A stretch of 64,000 bases of DNA from Nephromyces sp. MM_2019 (GCA_015657535.1 JADHZB010000496.1:21756-85755); one strand, 5' to 3'. Positions 1 to 12,145 are shown, counted from the stretch's first letter. The notes: generated by a model not told the origin, from the sequence alone. Numbers and translations: made by a program.

Positions 1-28
1 AATTAGTGATTTATATATACTTGAAAAC

Positions 29-2303
29 CTAGCAATTGAAGTGCTTGTATTTAATCCACGTCTTGATCCCTTTTTGTGTTCGATAGTATTCCATGGTAAA
101 ACTAGGCGCATCCGAACTAAGGAAGAGATCTAATGGTGGCCCAAAATAAAAGGTGTTGTATATAAAAAAATATTGAATTTGAGAAATTTAATCTTCGATA
201 TTTATTTTTAACTAACCTGCTCATCCAAGAATGGGTTGAATTCGATAGCTTTATCAAACATAATGTGGTGGAGTGTGTCAGCTATTGAGATCCATCTTAA
301 AAGTGTAAAAGGATTTTGTTGGAACTTTTTAGATTCCTAAAAAAAGATCATATAAGCTCAGTTTCAAAGTATAAATCCTAAATCTACCTTGGGACGGATG
401 CTTTTGCGTTTATTCCCAATTCTTAATCTCAGGCACTGATCAAATATTCTAATATCATTTGATTGATGGGTGGAAGATGCAATAGCTGCAGCAGTGATTA
501 AGATTTTCCCAAACAAAGACAGCTCAATAACTAAAAGGAATAAAGCAGTATAAAAAATAGGCATGGCAAATTCATATAAGGTAATACCTAAGGTTGTTGC
601 GAGAGATTTTTGGAGTGAAGAGGATAGGAATGAAGGGTCATAAAGATCAGATGTAAAATGGCTTGATGGGCGACTTAGAGCTCTAATAAAATATAATTTT
701 GATAATAATTGATATTTAAAAAGCTTATAAAGTACTTCCTTATATGTGGTCCAAGGTCCTTTTTTAGTCTGGTTGCAATATTTTTTATCTCGCCTGGTCA
801 AAGAATAATTTTAATTGAATGAAAACTAAATTATTGACAAAACTTTTCAATGAATAGATAAACAAAATTCTGAGAATAGAGTTCACCTCTTAAATTAATC
901 TGGGCAATCGGATTCAAAAATATAATCCACATTTGCCTAAATGCATAAGAATTTTATGTTATAAAAATATTTTATATTTCAAAAGAGACGTTGTGGCATT
1001 ATAAACACGTCTTTAATAACCTGCAAAGGAAACTCATTTCTCTGAAATCACTTTTATACTCATTGAAGGTTATATTTACAAAGTCATTTACGAAGTTGCT
1101 CCAAAGTTCCTTCAATTTCTGGCTGCTCATTTTAATTTCTTCTGAAGGGTAGATTGGAGATGATGTAAAATGAGATTTACAAGTTATGGAAAGTTCATAA
1201 TCCCCTAATTCATTCCTTTTTAATTTATACTCGTTTAACGGGAGTTGAAAAAGGCTTGGAATAGCAATCTTATCAAATGAGGATATAAATATTTCTTTGG
1301 CTTGCTCTGTTTTTATAGATTATTATAATCAAAATAGGATGTATAAATAGATGCTGAGTTACCTCGGGTGTATGAGTCGAATTTAATGGTTAAAGGTGTC
1401 AAATTACCGGGGCACAGTTCAGGGGGAATTGAGTTACGAGATATGAATACTAATGCTATTCCTCTAGTAAAAGCAGCTTAATTTTGGGTATACGTTCAAA
1501 GATTTAAAGATAATATTTTTACCTCGTTTGAAAGCTTTCTTTTTGATATTCCTGAAAACTGTGAAATTCTCTATGTCTTAGGATTGAGCAAACTAGATTA
1601 GGCGATATTTCTATTAGTTCTTGTATATTGTCAAAAACAAGCACAACAGAGTACTTTGAAGCTCCTTTGGGTGATTGTGACAAGATTTTATATAAATGGC
1701 TGAAAAAGTTATACGAAGTTCCAATTCTTCCGGGTACTGAATAATATACAGTTTGAGTCATGACTTCCCAATTTAAAGATAATCAGGGTTTGATAGAATT
1801 TCCACTTAATTGCTAAGCTTACTTTTGGTAGTTATTTTTGCATTATTCTTAAAATGTTTAGAATTTTTACTGGTAGCATTTGCTTCATGTTCGAGAATGA
1901 TGCTTCGGCGTAGCTGTTGCAAAATGCCCTTATACAAAAGTTCATTTTTGAAGGAAAGTGGATCATAGCCTGTTTCCGTTTTGAAATTAAAACACAGATT
2001 TAAGATTATTAGAATCATAAAATCTTTGCTCATATTAGATGACTTACAATAACGAGAACAGTCCAAGTACACTGATGCTGATTTTAGGCTTCTAAGGTAA
2101 CTTTTTATAAATGAAGTCTTTCCGGTCCCTGGCATACCCACAAGTTGAACAAAGGGAGCAGGAGCTGTGAGCTAATTAAAATGAAAATTTGGTGTCTTTT
2201 AGTTTATTAACAAATTTAAACTCTTACTCACATCACCAAGGAGATCGTTCAGCTTCATATGAAGATCAGATGATTGGTTGCTTATTTGGAAAGCTTCAGA
2301 CAT
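29..2303 (-). CDS. ORC5: Origin recognition complex subunit 5 (ORC5-like AAA+ ATPase), multi-exon
   Basis: Subunit of the nuclear origin recognition complex that helps load the replicative helicase. The start is the ATG at 2303 (MSEAFQISNQSSD...). A GT-AG intron follows, and exon 2 opens with LTAPAPFVQLVGMPGTGKT, a Walker A motif. A Walker B-like VVLVFDN stands in the exon around 1519-1761. The exon at about 364-690 has LSLFGKILITAAAIASS, which matches the ORC5 winged-helix signature seen in human ORC5 as LPYYSKFILIAAYLAS. The last exon ends ...WIKYKHFNC with a TAG at 29-31. This family signature makes ORC5 more likely than ORC1, ORC4 or CDC6. Middle exon borders (about 890-1500) were not all resolved. 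Next to it, about 1.2 kb away, is the divergent ARP1-like gene. Confidence 0.85.
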
Positions 2304-3548
2304 CTTTGGATTGGATGAAACTTTGTTGAAATATAAACACTGAGTTATAAGTATGGTATTCGAACAGATTTACTTTTGCATTTCTTAACATAATTCTTGC
2401 ACTTAAAATTATTTTATCCGGTACCTAAACAGGTGAACATCTTAGAGGAATCTAGTTTATAATTTATGTTTTGATTGGAGGGTTAGTTAAATTAACTGGA
2501 TTCAATTAATTCTACATTTTCATAATTACAGATCAAATTCTTAAAGCTTCTATTTTTGTAATACAGGAAGATTAGATAAAACTTAGTCTTAGATTTGTTT
2601 ATGTTTGATCACGTCGTAATGAAATTTAGTTTTATGTTTTTCAAAAATATACAAATTTGCTGACCGAATTATATATTCAACAAAATGATATTCCTATTTT
2701 TGTACATAGCTGAGTTGTATGGTTTACTTTCCATAAGTCTAATAAACTTTTTTTCATTAAATATTTATAAGTGTTTTTTAAATGTTTAATTCTGTTCCCA
2801 TATATAATTTAGTAATCAGATTACTAAGCGATAAATTATTTATAAAAATTTCGATAATGTTAATTTGCTATGACATCAAAGCTGAAAATAATCAAACAAA
2901 TCTTTTATGCAGAAACAATCAAGAGTAACAGAATTGGAAATTTCGCTCGAATGGTTGAAAATCCAATTTCATGAATTGTAACGTAATCCAAAATATTTGA
3001 AGCTTTAGTGAAAGTTTATAGTATCAAATTTTGAATAATCTTAGATAGTTTCGTTGAAGAAAGTTATATAAGTTATATTAAATTCCTCCTTTACACAAAA
3101 ATCACAATTGAAAGATATGCTCAAAATGCTTGTCAAGCCTATGTACCGAGATTTATACTCGAGCAAATTAGCAACATTTTTAAGTTTTAAAGGAAAGTTT
3201 GCTACACTTTTAATAAAAAAGCAAATGTGCATATGCATTGCTATAATTTTTAGACTTCACTTTACTATGGCAATTGCTTTACTAATCTTTTGGCACCAAA
3301 TGAATTAGTCAACCAACTCGATTCATCTTTTCTTTTACTAAAGCGACTTCTTCTTTTGTTAAGCTCTTTAATTTTCATTAAACTTTTTGCAACTTAGCGC
3401 ATTTTCCTAAAATCAACTTTTAATACTACTAAAAGGAATCCCCTGATTTTAATTTTATACTTGTGAAATTATGCTTTTCACTAGTTTTCAAACTTAATTT
3501 TAATCTCGATCTGAAACAGGCATTATTAATTGCACTTGAATACTTACC
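2304..3548. other. Intergenic spacer between divergent ORC5 and the actin-related gene
   Basis: AT-rich, with no convincing coding stretch; the two short open frames at 3041-3308 lie opposite each other and look like chance. It probably holds both promoters. A U5-snRNA-like loop string at 3332-3343 was examined and rejected. Confidence 0.5.
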
Positions 3549-5020
3549 ATGACTGACTCTAAAGAGACTAAAAATACTCATGAAAATCCTCTTACTGATT
3601 ACATGGATAATTCATGTGTCATTATTGACAATGGAAGCGGCCTCATAAAGTGTGGATTGGCCACCAACGCTCAACCATTACATGTTCGTTCCGTAGTTGG
3701 ACGTAAGTCTCTTTTAAGATCTATAGCGACTCTAAAGAATAATAATATTCATATGCACAACCACTTCACTGTTTGATATAATTTTAACCCATAATAATCA
3801 CCCAGGTCCAAGAGTCCCTAAAATACTCATGGGTGGTGAAGATCAAACAGACTGTTATGTTGGACCTGATCTTGACAAATTTAGAGGGATTTTAACTTTA
3901 GATTATCCCATACAACATGGAATTGTTACAAATTGGTGAGAATATATCTAATCTCCATGTAAATGATCTTTTTAAATAGTTTATTTGATTCTTTAGGGAT
4001 GATATGGAAAAACTTTGGCAGCATGTTTACTTTAAGACTTTGAATGTCTTACCCGAGGAACAACCAGTTATCGTTACTGAAGCACCTTTAAATCCTAGAG
4101 CTCATAGAGAAAAACTTGCAAGTGTATTTTTTGAAAAATTTGAGGTCCCAGCTCTTTATGTTGGGACACAAGCTGTTTTATCGCTGTACGCTGGTGGAAG
4201 GGTAAATGGCCTGGTTGTTGATAGTGGAGATGGAGTCACTCACATAGTACCTATATATGAAGGCTATGTTTTACCCCATGCTATTCTAAAGATGAATATA
4301 GCTGGCCATACTCTGACAAAATATTTGTTCCGCCTCCTAAATTCAAGCGGATACACATTCTCATCTACAGCAGATTTCGAAATTGTACGAGAAATTAAAG
4401 AAAGTGTTTGCTACGTTTGTAGCGATTTTAAGGCTGGTAAATTATAAATTAAATATAAATATATATAAAATATTATTTTTTTCTTATCCTAATTTTTTAC
4501 AAGAGTTGAATAAGTTTTACGAAAATCCTCAACTTGCTAAAAGGCACGTACTACCAGACGGATCGGAAATCAGTGTAGATTCTGCTCAATTTCGATGCCC
4601 AGAAGTACTTTTCAATCCTAACTTGTTAGGAATAGATAAACAAGGCCTCCACTATATGGTGTGTTCCTCTATACTGGATTGTGATATAGACGTAAGAAAA
4701 AGGTTATTTGAAAACATTGTTCTATCGGGGGGATCCACAATGTTTCCTGGAATTAAAGAAAGGTATTTTAAGACATATGTTACACCTTGATTCAATTACA
4801 AGTTTTTTCTATAATTATTTGCAGGTTACAGAAAGAGGTAATGGCCCTATCCCATTCTAAAGCTTTAACTGTAAAAGTTGAGGCAAAAGATGAACGCAAG
4901 TTTCATGTCTGGATGGGAGCAGCAATCTTAAGCGCTTTACCACAATTTTCTAAAGAACTATGTGTTACCAAACAAGAATATAATGAAAAAGGACCCAGGG
5001 CTTTGACCAAATTTTTTTAA
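3549..5020 (+). CDS. ARP1: Actin-related protein, ARP1 (centractin)-like, 5 exons
   Basis: Actin-fold ATPase. Exons: 3549-3702, 3806-3935, 3997-4436, 4504-4762 and 4825-5020; introns of 103, 61, 67 and 62 bp, all GT-AG. The nucleotide-binding phosphate-1 loop is [13 protein letters not shown], phosphate-2 is [17 protein letters not shown], and the adenosine motif is [10 protein letters not shown]. The central block [20 protein letters not shown] and [11 protein letters not shown] is closest to ARP1 ([31 protein letters not shown] in human centractin), the filament subunit of dynactin. The N-terminus is about 18 residues longer than that of ARP1, and the end is ...RALTKFF. In apicomplexans the actin-like protein ALP1 is a possible alternative identity; conventional actin is less likely given the divergence. 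Transcribed away from ORC5. Confidence 0.85.
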
Positions 5021-6985
5021 AATCTATAAGTTAAGGGACCACACACACATCCATTGTGATTATATCAAATAACAAAACTCGGGCCAATTTTCTTTTTTAG
5101 AAATTATTCGAACTACACAAAAGCTAATGATATTATTTTAATAACACTTTTATAGTTTAATTTTTTCAATTTTTGCACTAAACATAACAATATATACTTG
5201 AATCGTTTCAATATCAAAGATAAGAAATGTTTGTTCCAATTTAATACCACTCAATTATTCAAATGCATTACTTAATTTTTATTCAATCTTAAATGCATAT
5301 CATCAAAGAGTTACAATCGAATAAACAAATCAATTTGTATTTATGACTGTTTTCCATTAATTAAACCAAATCATTTACTGATTCTCAATTCTACTCTAGG
5401 TAACATCTTTATGAGCCACAATATAACGCTATAGGCAAGTAACTAATCTAAAAGCATATTAATAACGCTTAGATAGGTCTCAACCCAATCTATATTATGT
5501 GAGAAAATGATCCCCTTAACAAATAGTATAGAAATTTATTACAACAAAGTTCATCCTTAATCTTGATTTGTTTGCTTAAAACTGTTTTGACGCTCTTGAA
5601 AAAGTCAATGTTTCTCAAGTGACTATTTCATATCGAAAATGATTTTTTAGTATCATTTATTCAGAATGATGTAACTAATCAACTTTCCAAGTTCAAACAT
5701 TATGGACTACCTATAGATAGGCGAATTTAAAAGAGCAATAGAAAAAATTCCTAATTTTAAGCCACTTTCCATTACGATTATCGGATAAATTTACAAAACT
5801 TGTTTAGATAACCATCAATAATTTCATATTGCTAAAAAAGCATAGATTATTACATTAAATATATATGTTCAATAAATGTTAAAGGAATTAAAATAGAAAA
5901 CTTTAGCTAAGCTTCTCTCACGTTACTTAAGACAGATCATCTCAGATGCTTCAATTTTAGACTCATTAGCTTACTTTCACAAAATTACCTTGACTTTATT
6001 ATCTAATTTGTTTTTAATTTTAGAAATCAAAATCAATTATCTAGTTAACAACACTACTGATTGTAAACTCCATCCCATCTAAAAATTTATTTATTTTATT
6101 CTAGGACTTATTGTAAAAGTTTAAATTTCTAACCTCTTTAATATCTGTTTATTACATTTGTATGATTACTTTCTCATTAAAATATAGCTGTTTGGAATTT
6201 GTCAATAGAATTGAAATCTACTTGAATTTTATTGTCTGAAGACTGAAATGCTTACCTGAGATTAGTGACCATAATGCTTAATGGGAAAATGAAAATCTTC
6301 ACTCGAGAGATTTTTTCACCTATGGTTATGATGTGACTTTGTCATGCTGTGAATATAATAAAAAAGTTCAAGCAATTAAATTTGTTTCAAGGGATCATTG
6401 AAATCCCTATTTTTAACATAGTTATGAGTTGATAAATATAACAAGCTCTTAATTAATGATTTTAATTTATTCTCTTTGCTTTAACTAGTATAAGAAATAA
6501 AGAGTAAGATGAAAAACTAAAAAAACTTAATTAGACAAAAGCTGTGACAATACACTTGTGTGTTTGGACTTAAGCTAGGATAATATTTTATTGTAGCTAA
6601 AGAGTAAAAGATATGTGTGTATAAGCTTTTTCTTAAAAAAGACACTTCAAAATTTTTAAACAAGCTTTAGAGTGCCGAGAAAACAAAAGAGTAATAGTCT
6701 TTAAAAGTAAACTTATCCTATTGCTTAAAGTAATTACCACACTTTGCTTTATGATTTTCAAATCATACTAAAGCTTTCACACATTACTCAACTTTTTATC
6801 AAATAAATCAGCTCAGAAGCTGATATGGCTATTCTCATTTTTTATTCCCTTTAATTATTAAATACATGATAAATAACAAAGGTGAAATACTAACAAATGT
6901 AAGTAATCAAGATATTTTCAATCCACTAAGCTTAGATACACACCATAAAAAGATGTACATTAATTTGCAATGATTACTCCCCATA
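5021..6985. other. Intergenic spacer, no gene seen
   Basis: About 2 kb of AT-rich DNA between two + strand genes. I see no open frame with coding character, no tRNA arms and no tandem repeat. A donor-like CAGGTAAGC on the minus strand near 6255 has no supporting exon. Confidence 0.5.
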
Positions 6986-8222
6986 ATGAAACATCGTACT
7001 AAAATTGAAAAGAATGTATCCATAGAAGCTAAAGGAAAATCTGTCTTCTTGTATTGGCCGAATATTATAGGTAAATAACTCTACACAATAAGACTGGAAA
7101 ACAAGGATCATTTAATGTTTTCTAATTTTTGAGTATTATAGGCAATAAATTTTCTATTTTCCTTTTCAGGTTACATACGAATTATATTAGCTATTTTAGG
7201 AGTATTCTGGGCATACAGAGATAGTGCAGTTTTAGTTTTATTTTATTCAATCAGTCAAGTTCTCGATGGTCTGGATGGATGGGTTGCTAGAAGATTTAAC
7301 CAAGGTTCCTTACTTTTACCAATAGAAGTTATTTTCAAGAGGAGTATAATATATATATATTTATTGTTAATTTATCAGAATCAAAACTTGGTGCTGTTTT
7401 AGACCAAGTTATAGACAGGTGACACAATTACAGCTAACATAAATTATCTAATCAATGAATTTTTTACAAATATCAGGCTTTCAACAATCTACATTTATAT
7501 ATTGAATTGCCAGGTTTACCCATCATTTACTCCAAGTATTTTTTTTTTCATAAAAATTCAAAAATCTATTTACACAATGCCCTAATTTTCATCACCCAGT
7601 AATTATAATTCTTCTAACAATAGACATTGGTGGTCACTGGATCCATACTTTTGGGTTAGTGCTTAATTTTTTACGATTTGGTTGAGCCAGAATTATTTAA
7701 CACAGTTCCATTTACGATGAACTTGGGCGACCAACTCTTAATTCCTTGCACGTGTCTATCAGAGCTGCATTTGATAATTCCATCTCACACAAAAAGATAC
7801 CTCAGTCTTGGGCTTTATTAAGGCTATATTATATGAACAAGGGTAAGCTCATAAAATTTGCCTAATGGTACCAATTGTTATAATTTCTCTTAAAACTATG
7901 TTTCCCTCAAGGAATTATGGTTAGTAGTATTATCGCCCATGAAAGTTTTTGGATGGCTTTATTCTTACGCAGTCAAATAAAAAGTCCTTACAACATCAGA
8001 TCTACATTAGGTAAAAAAAGTCAAATTAAATTGAAACTCTGAAATCATTTTCATTCTTTCTTAGTGGAAATTCTTATTTATGCTGGAGCACCGCTGGCCA
8101 TATTCAAAATGGTAATCAATTTATTGAACCCTATCATTAAAAATAAAAAATCCAAAATTTACTAACAGATCACTAATGCTATGCAAGTCTTATTTGGCGC
8201 AATCGTCTTATCTGAGTTGTAA
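6986..8222 (+). CDS. PIS: CDP-diacylglycerol--inositol 3-phosphatidyltransferase (PI synthase), multi-exon
   Basis: ER membrane enzyme that joins CDP-diacylglycerol and myo-inositol to make phosphatidylinositol. It is invisible to a simple ORF scan because the exons are short. Exons resolved: 6986-7070, 7170-7304, 7379-7418 and several further ones to the stop at 8220-8222. Splicing creates the CDP-alcohol phosphotransferase motif DG-x2-AR-x8-G-x3-D-x3-D: DGWVARRFNQ from exon 2 joined to ESKLGAVLDQVID from exon 3. The N-terminus (VFLYWPNIIGYIRI) matches the PI synthase opening (IFLFVPNLIGYARI in human CDIPT). The later blocks DIGGHWIHTF, SHKKIPQSWALLRLYYMNKG and AHESFWMALFL match the human PIS order. 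This distinguishes it from choline/ethanolamine phosphotransferases. The start is the ATG at 6986, in frame with the conserved NIIG. Confidence 0.9.
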
Positions 8223-8932
8223 TAACATCTTTATATTTGAACAAGGATACAATGGTTTTAGCTAAAACAACTTTTCTCGAACTGTCATTATGGATAAGAT
8301 TCAGAATGTATCGAATTTATACCTTACTCGTGATAATTGAATTAAATTGAACAACATTTTATAAACTAACAATGGATACAATAATGGTCCATAATTACCG
8401 TTATTAGTAGCTTTTGGAAACTTTACAAGTATTTAATGAGAATGATCAAGAATGATACATTAAAAAATACTAAATCCTTCAAAAATCAGTTTAATTTGCT
8501 ATAATTATAAGATAATAAAATAAATATTCAAAAAAATTCCCGCATTAAGTTTATCCTATCAAAAATAAGAAGTATACATAATTTATTAATGCTTTTCTCT
8601 TGAAAGTTTAACAATATTAGAAATAACAGTGATATGTTTATTCGATTTTACTTTATATAAATATCTAGTTGAAAATTATCGAATATACATGATATCTAAG
8701 TAATCTGTTAAATAATATATGGGATAATTTACTTTAAAGTACTGAACTAATAAGAAATTTACAAACTTGCAATTTTTAAAAAAATATAGTAGTTTATTTT
8801 ATCCTTGTTATAAAACTTTAATCAGTTCAAATTTATTAGATAGTTAGCATATCAACATCAAATTGATTGAGTTAAAATATTCATTCAAGGCTTACTAGAT
8901 TTAGCTTGTAATAAACTATAAGTTTTACACTA
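8223..8932. other. Convergent intergenic spacer
   Basis: AT-rich DNA between the 3' ends of the PI synthase gene and PEX10. No coding or RNA feature seen. Confidence 0.5.
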
Positions 8933-10255
8933 TTATGTCTTTTGGTCATAATGACGCAAGAAAATGAGCTCCTGGGGTGATAATTCCAATCTATAATGAT
9001 AAGCAAAAATGTTGAAATTAGTACAAATTTTTAAATATTCTGAAAGAAATATCACCTGCATGTTGAACAAGTTTTATTCAGTTGGTTCCATTTTGATATA
9101 CATCCCCAGCAGAAGATATGGCCACAAGGAGTTGCTGTTGGTAGTTTACAAAAGTCTAAACATAATTGACATCTAAAATTTGTACCTGCTTTTTTTGATT
9201 CTGAAATGTTGTATCAATAAGAATCGCTTTTATTTTTATTGAAGGTTTAATTTTACCTTTCAACGACTGGAGCCGGCATATTTCCAATGAATTAGATTGA
9301 GGTTTGGAGACATATCCCAGTTCTAAATCTTTAATGAGAAAACGGTCTATCGTTTTCCCGATGGTAACAAAAAATTGAAGGAGTAATAGAACTATTAGGA
9401 ATTGGTACTTGTTATCAGATGAATTTTTTAACGATGCATCGATATACTTAAGACCAAGTATTCTTGTAAGGAAAAATATTATATATACATGTTGTTTATT
9501 GGTTAAGGCTATTGATGATAGTTATAAAAGTTACCTTTTGCTGAAATGCATAAACTTCCCATTTTTCAGGAAAAAGACTGTATGTAAAAGCTTAAAACCT
9601 ATAAAGCAAGATAAAAATCGATGTATTTTCTAAATTAAGATGGGCCTTACTTAACATACACTTTATTAATGGGTCAAGTAGTTGAAATGATATACTTTTT
9701 AGCGATCTGTCTTTTAACTCCAGGTTTAAGCTTCTGCAAGAGATTTAAAAGTAGTGTATTTTTTAATTTGTTAAAATTTGAGTTGTTTTTAAGAAACCTT
9801 AATTTCTTTGAAAGGTAATTTGGTACTAAACTAAGAATCACTAAAACAATTATTCTTATAGTGCTGGGTTTTCCAAGATCCCCTTGTGTAACCTTAAAGA
9901 AATGAAAATTATTCAAAGCTTTGCACAAGTACACAAATATAAAAAGTAATTTCTAATCGAATATCTGGCTTTTAAACATAACTAGCTATGCATGACCTAC
10001 TTCAATCAAATTGCAATATTGTTCTCCAAAAGTCCCATTACCAAGCTTGGTTAAAATTAAATAGCTACTTTTTACCATCAATTCGATTTCAGCTTTCAAT
10101 GAGTGGACAAAAGATGTTCCATTTGTAGGTATAGAGGTTAAAAAGTCATCCGTGGCATTTTTCAGATATTCGATTATTCGAAAATCCTTTTGGTCACTTC
10201 TGATCTGAGAAGAAGATGATGCAAAGTTCATCATCTCTATTTTTATCAAAGCCAC
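8933..10255 (-). CDS. PEX10: Peroxisome biogenesis factor 10 (RING E3 ligase), multi-exon
   Basis: PEX10 is a peroxisomal membrane RING ligase; with PEX2 and PEX12 it ubiquitinates and recycles the PTS1 receptor PEX5. The N-terminal exon (10255 to about 9990) has SDQKDFRIIEYL and GTFGEQYCNLIEV, matching AAQKDEYY and TLGEEYVSIIQV of human PEX10. The next exon has PSTIRIIVLVILSLVPNYL, and an exon near 9370-9480 carries a hydrophobic membrane segment (YQFLIVLLLLQFFVT). The RING lies in the exon 9056-9209: CQLC, then TPCGHIFCWGC, then TCSTC, a complete C3HC4 ligand set. A 65-bp intron (8991-9055) joins it to the last exon 8933-8990, ending SPQELIFLRHYDQKT; human PEX10 ends PPQKLIYLRHYR. Exon borders at about 9500-9680 are uncertain. 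The start could also be the internal ATG-ATG seven and eight codons downstream. Confidence 0.9.
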
Positions 10256-11044
10256 TCATAAATAAACAATCGGTATTATTGATATAATCTGAACCACAAA
10301 ATTTGCCAATAACTACCTGGTTTTTTAGACTCTTTCAATCTATACATATATATTTATATATATACATTTCTTCCTAAGCTTATTGATCATCTAGAATTAA
10401 AAACAGACAAGAGCTTAAGGGAGCAGCCAGTTCCAAGTAAAGAATTTAATACTTAGATTATTAAATATACAATTTTTAATTTCCCAGATATTTTACCTGC
10501 TGATTATTTTATATAACACTATAGTTATTAAACTCGTAGAATCACCAGCTATGAATTTTTTTAAATATTCCTTTTGATAGTATCGTATAGCTGCTTTAGG
10601 AGTGTTAAAACATAAATATCTTGTAGATCTAACACAATTTACTTTATGATATTAAAGTCTTTAAATTTGAGATTTTTTAGCTATAAGTAATTTAAAAAGT
10701 TAAAGTCAATGTGTAAATTAATCGTGGAAAAGCTATTTACTTTTTAAGAATATATATTAAAATGAGCTATATCAATATTTAAAACAAGTGATTTTTTTTT
10801 AAAACTTTTGTTTCAAGACTTTTAATTTTTTATTTTCGATATTCATATTGTGTTATATAGATATAATAAATTGACAAATTTTTCAGGAGACCTCTGTATA
10901 TTGTTGTACTATTGAAAATTCGTCTGAGTAATAAAAAATCAAATCAGTTGACAGTTGTGGAGGAGAGTTGTTAAGCTTTAAAGGTCTATTAAAACCATTA
11001 GAACTCACTGTGATGAACTTTTTTCACTGAAATAGTTTAATATT
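10256..11044. other. Intergenic spacer
   Basis: AT-rich, between two minus-strand genes. It includes A/T homopolymer runs and a short (TA) tract near 10345; no coding or RNA feature seen. Confidence 0.45.
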
Positions 11045-12145
11045 TTATATATTGATGTCAAGGGTAGAATCAGCATCTACATATACTCCTTTTAAAACAC
11101 GGTTGGACTTATGGACATGTGAGTTCCCAAGGACCAATTTATCTGCAAGAATATGACTTTTGAAATGTTGAAAAGCTTCTTCAGGGTCATCAGTGATAAA
11201 TAACTGCTCTTTGTCTTGCTCTGAAATAGTTCCATATTCCACTAAAACGTTGAAGTTTATAGTTTGCTCCCAAAAGTCCTTCCCAAGGAGAACAACAGGG
11301 ATATCCCTTTTTAGCTTACCAGTTTGCTTAAGTGTAAGTATTTCCATAAGCTCATCTAATGTTCCAAATCCACCAGGTACGGCTATCAAACCAATAGCTA
11401 GGTAAGCCATCCAAAACTTTCTTGTAAAGAAGTAGTGAAATTCAAAAGCAAGGTCTGGATCAACGTAACCATTTAAGCCAGGTTCAAATGGTAAAGAAAT
11501 GCCCATGCCCATAGAGCGAGCTCCTGGGACGTCATGGGCACCTTTATTAGCGGCTTCCATTAACCCTTTACCTCCTCCGGTACAAACTGCTACTTGTGAA
11601 GTTTCACAATTGTTTTTGATGGATTCAAGATCTAAACTGAAATATTTCGATGGCGCCACAGATGGACTTGGTACTTCCTTTATTATTTTTGCAAGTGCTT
11701 CCCTTGCCTCGTGAGTCTTAAACCAAGTCATTATTTTGGTAGTTAAATCTCTGGTTTTGTCCCAGTAAACACAGAGTTTTTCTATTCTCGAAAGTCTAAG
11801 CTTTCTTCTTTCTCCTTCTAAAATAGTTTTGGTGTCATTTATAGAGTAAGCTTGTTCGAGCTCAATTTCACATCGTTTCATCTCGAAGTCCCAGGTTTCT
11901 CTTGAATAGCTCCTAGCTGAACCGAACACTAGAACGGAGAACATAACATTTGCATTTTGAAGCCTTTCTTGAACCTCCAAATATTCGCAAAGAATTCGAA
12001 CATGACGAGCTGACCTACTATGCATCCATTCAGAATTGTCATAAGATTTTTTGGGATGTAGTCCAGGTTTTCGTTTAGGAAAAATTTCAGATATGCCCCA
12101 ATTGGGGTCTGTAGAAGGTGATGAAGAGCTCTCTGTTTTGTTCAT
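11045..12145 (-). CDS. Long-form LOG-family protein (Rossmann-fold nucleotide phosphoribohydrolase type)
   Basis: Intronless, 366 residues. LOG enzymes release the base from nucleoside 5'-monophosphates (cytokinin activation in plants, general purine/pyrimidine nucleotide nucleosidase in bacteria); many are mislabelled lysine decarboxylase. The sequence shows FGSAR at 74-78, the phosphate-binding GGGKGLM at 190-196, the RK pair at 242-243 and the signature PGGFGTLDE at 257-265, so the catalytic set is intact. HVRILCEYLE before FGSAR and LPFEPGLNGYV, FHYFFTRKFW after it resemble the long bacterial class rather than the short plant LOGs. Odd: about 110 residues separate FGSAR and GGG, against roughly 40 in typical members; the extra part is charged and helical. 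The coding DNA is richer in G+C than its flanks. The substrate cannot be read from sequence. Confidence 0.88.
   Translation of the reverse strand: MNKTESSSSPSTDPNWGISEIFPKRKPGLHPKKSYDNSEWMHSRSARHVRILCEYLEVQERLQNANVMFSVLVFGSARSYSRETWDFEMKRCEIELEQAYSINDTKTILEGERRKLRLSRIEKLCVYWDKTRDLTTKIMTWFKTHEAREALAKIIKEVPSPSVAPSKYFSLDLESIKNNCETSQVAVCTGGGKGLMEAANKGAHDVPGARSMGMGISLPFEPGLNGYVDPDLAFEFHYFFTRKFWMAYLAIGLIAVPGGFGTLDELMEILTLKQTGKLKRDIPVVLLGKDFWEQTINFNVLVEYGTISEQDKEQLFITDDPEEAFQHFKSHILADKLVLGNSHVHKSNRVLKGVYVDADSTLDINI

Noticed and set aside
3332..3343. CTTTTACTAAAG, resembling the invariant loop of U5 snRNA
   Set aside because: The flanking stem has only four pairs, the GCC before the loop is missing, and no Sm site of the right form follows.
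9170..9195. GTAC...TTTTAG as a 13-nt intron just before the PEX10 RING
   Set aside because: Reading straight through is open and gives a peptide aligning with human PEX10, so no intron is needed.
11045..12145. Annotation as lysine decarboxylase
   Set aside because: PGGFGTLDE and GGGKGLM are the LOG nucleotide-hydrolase signature; the decarboxylase name is a known mislabel and there is no PLP-binding motif.
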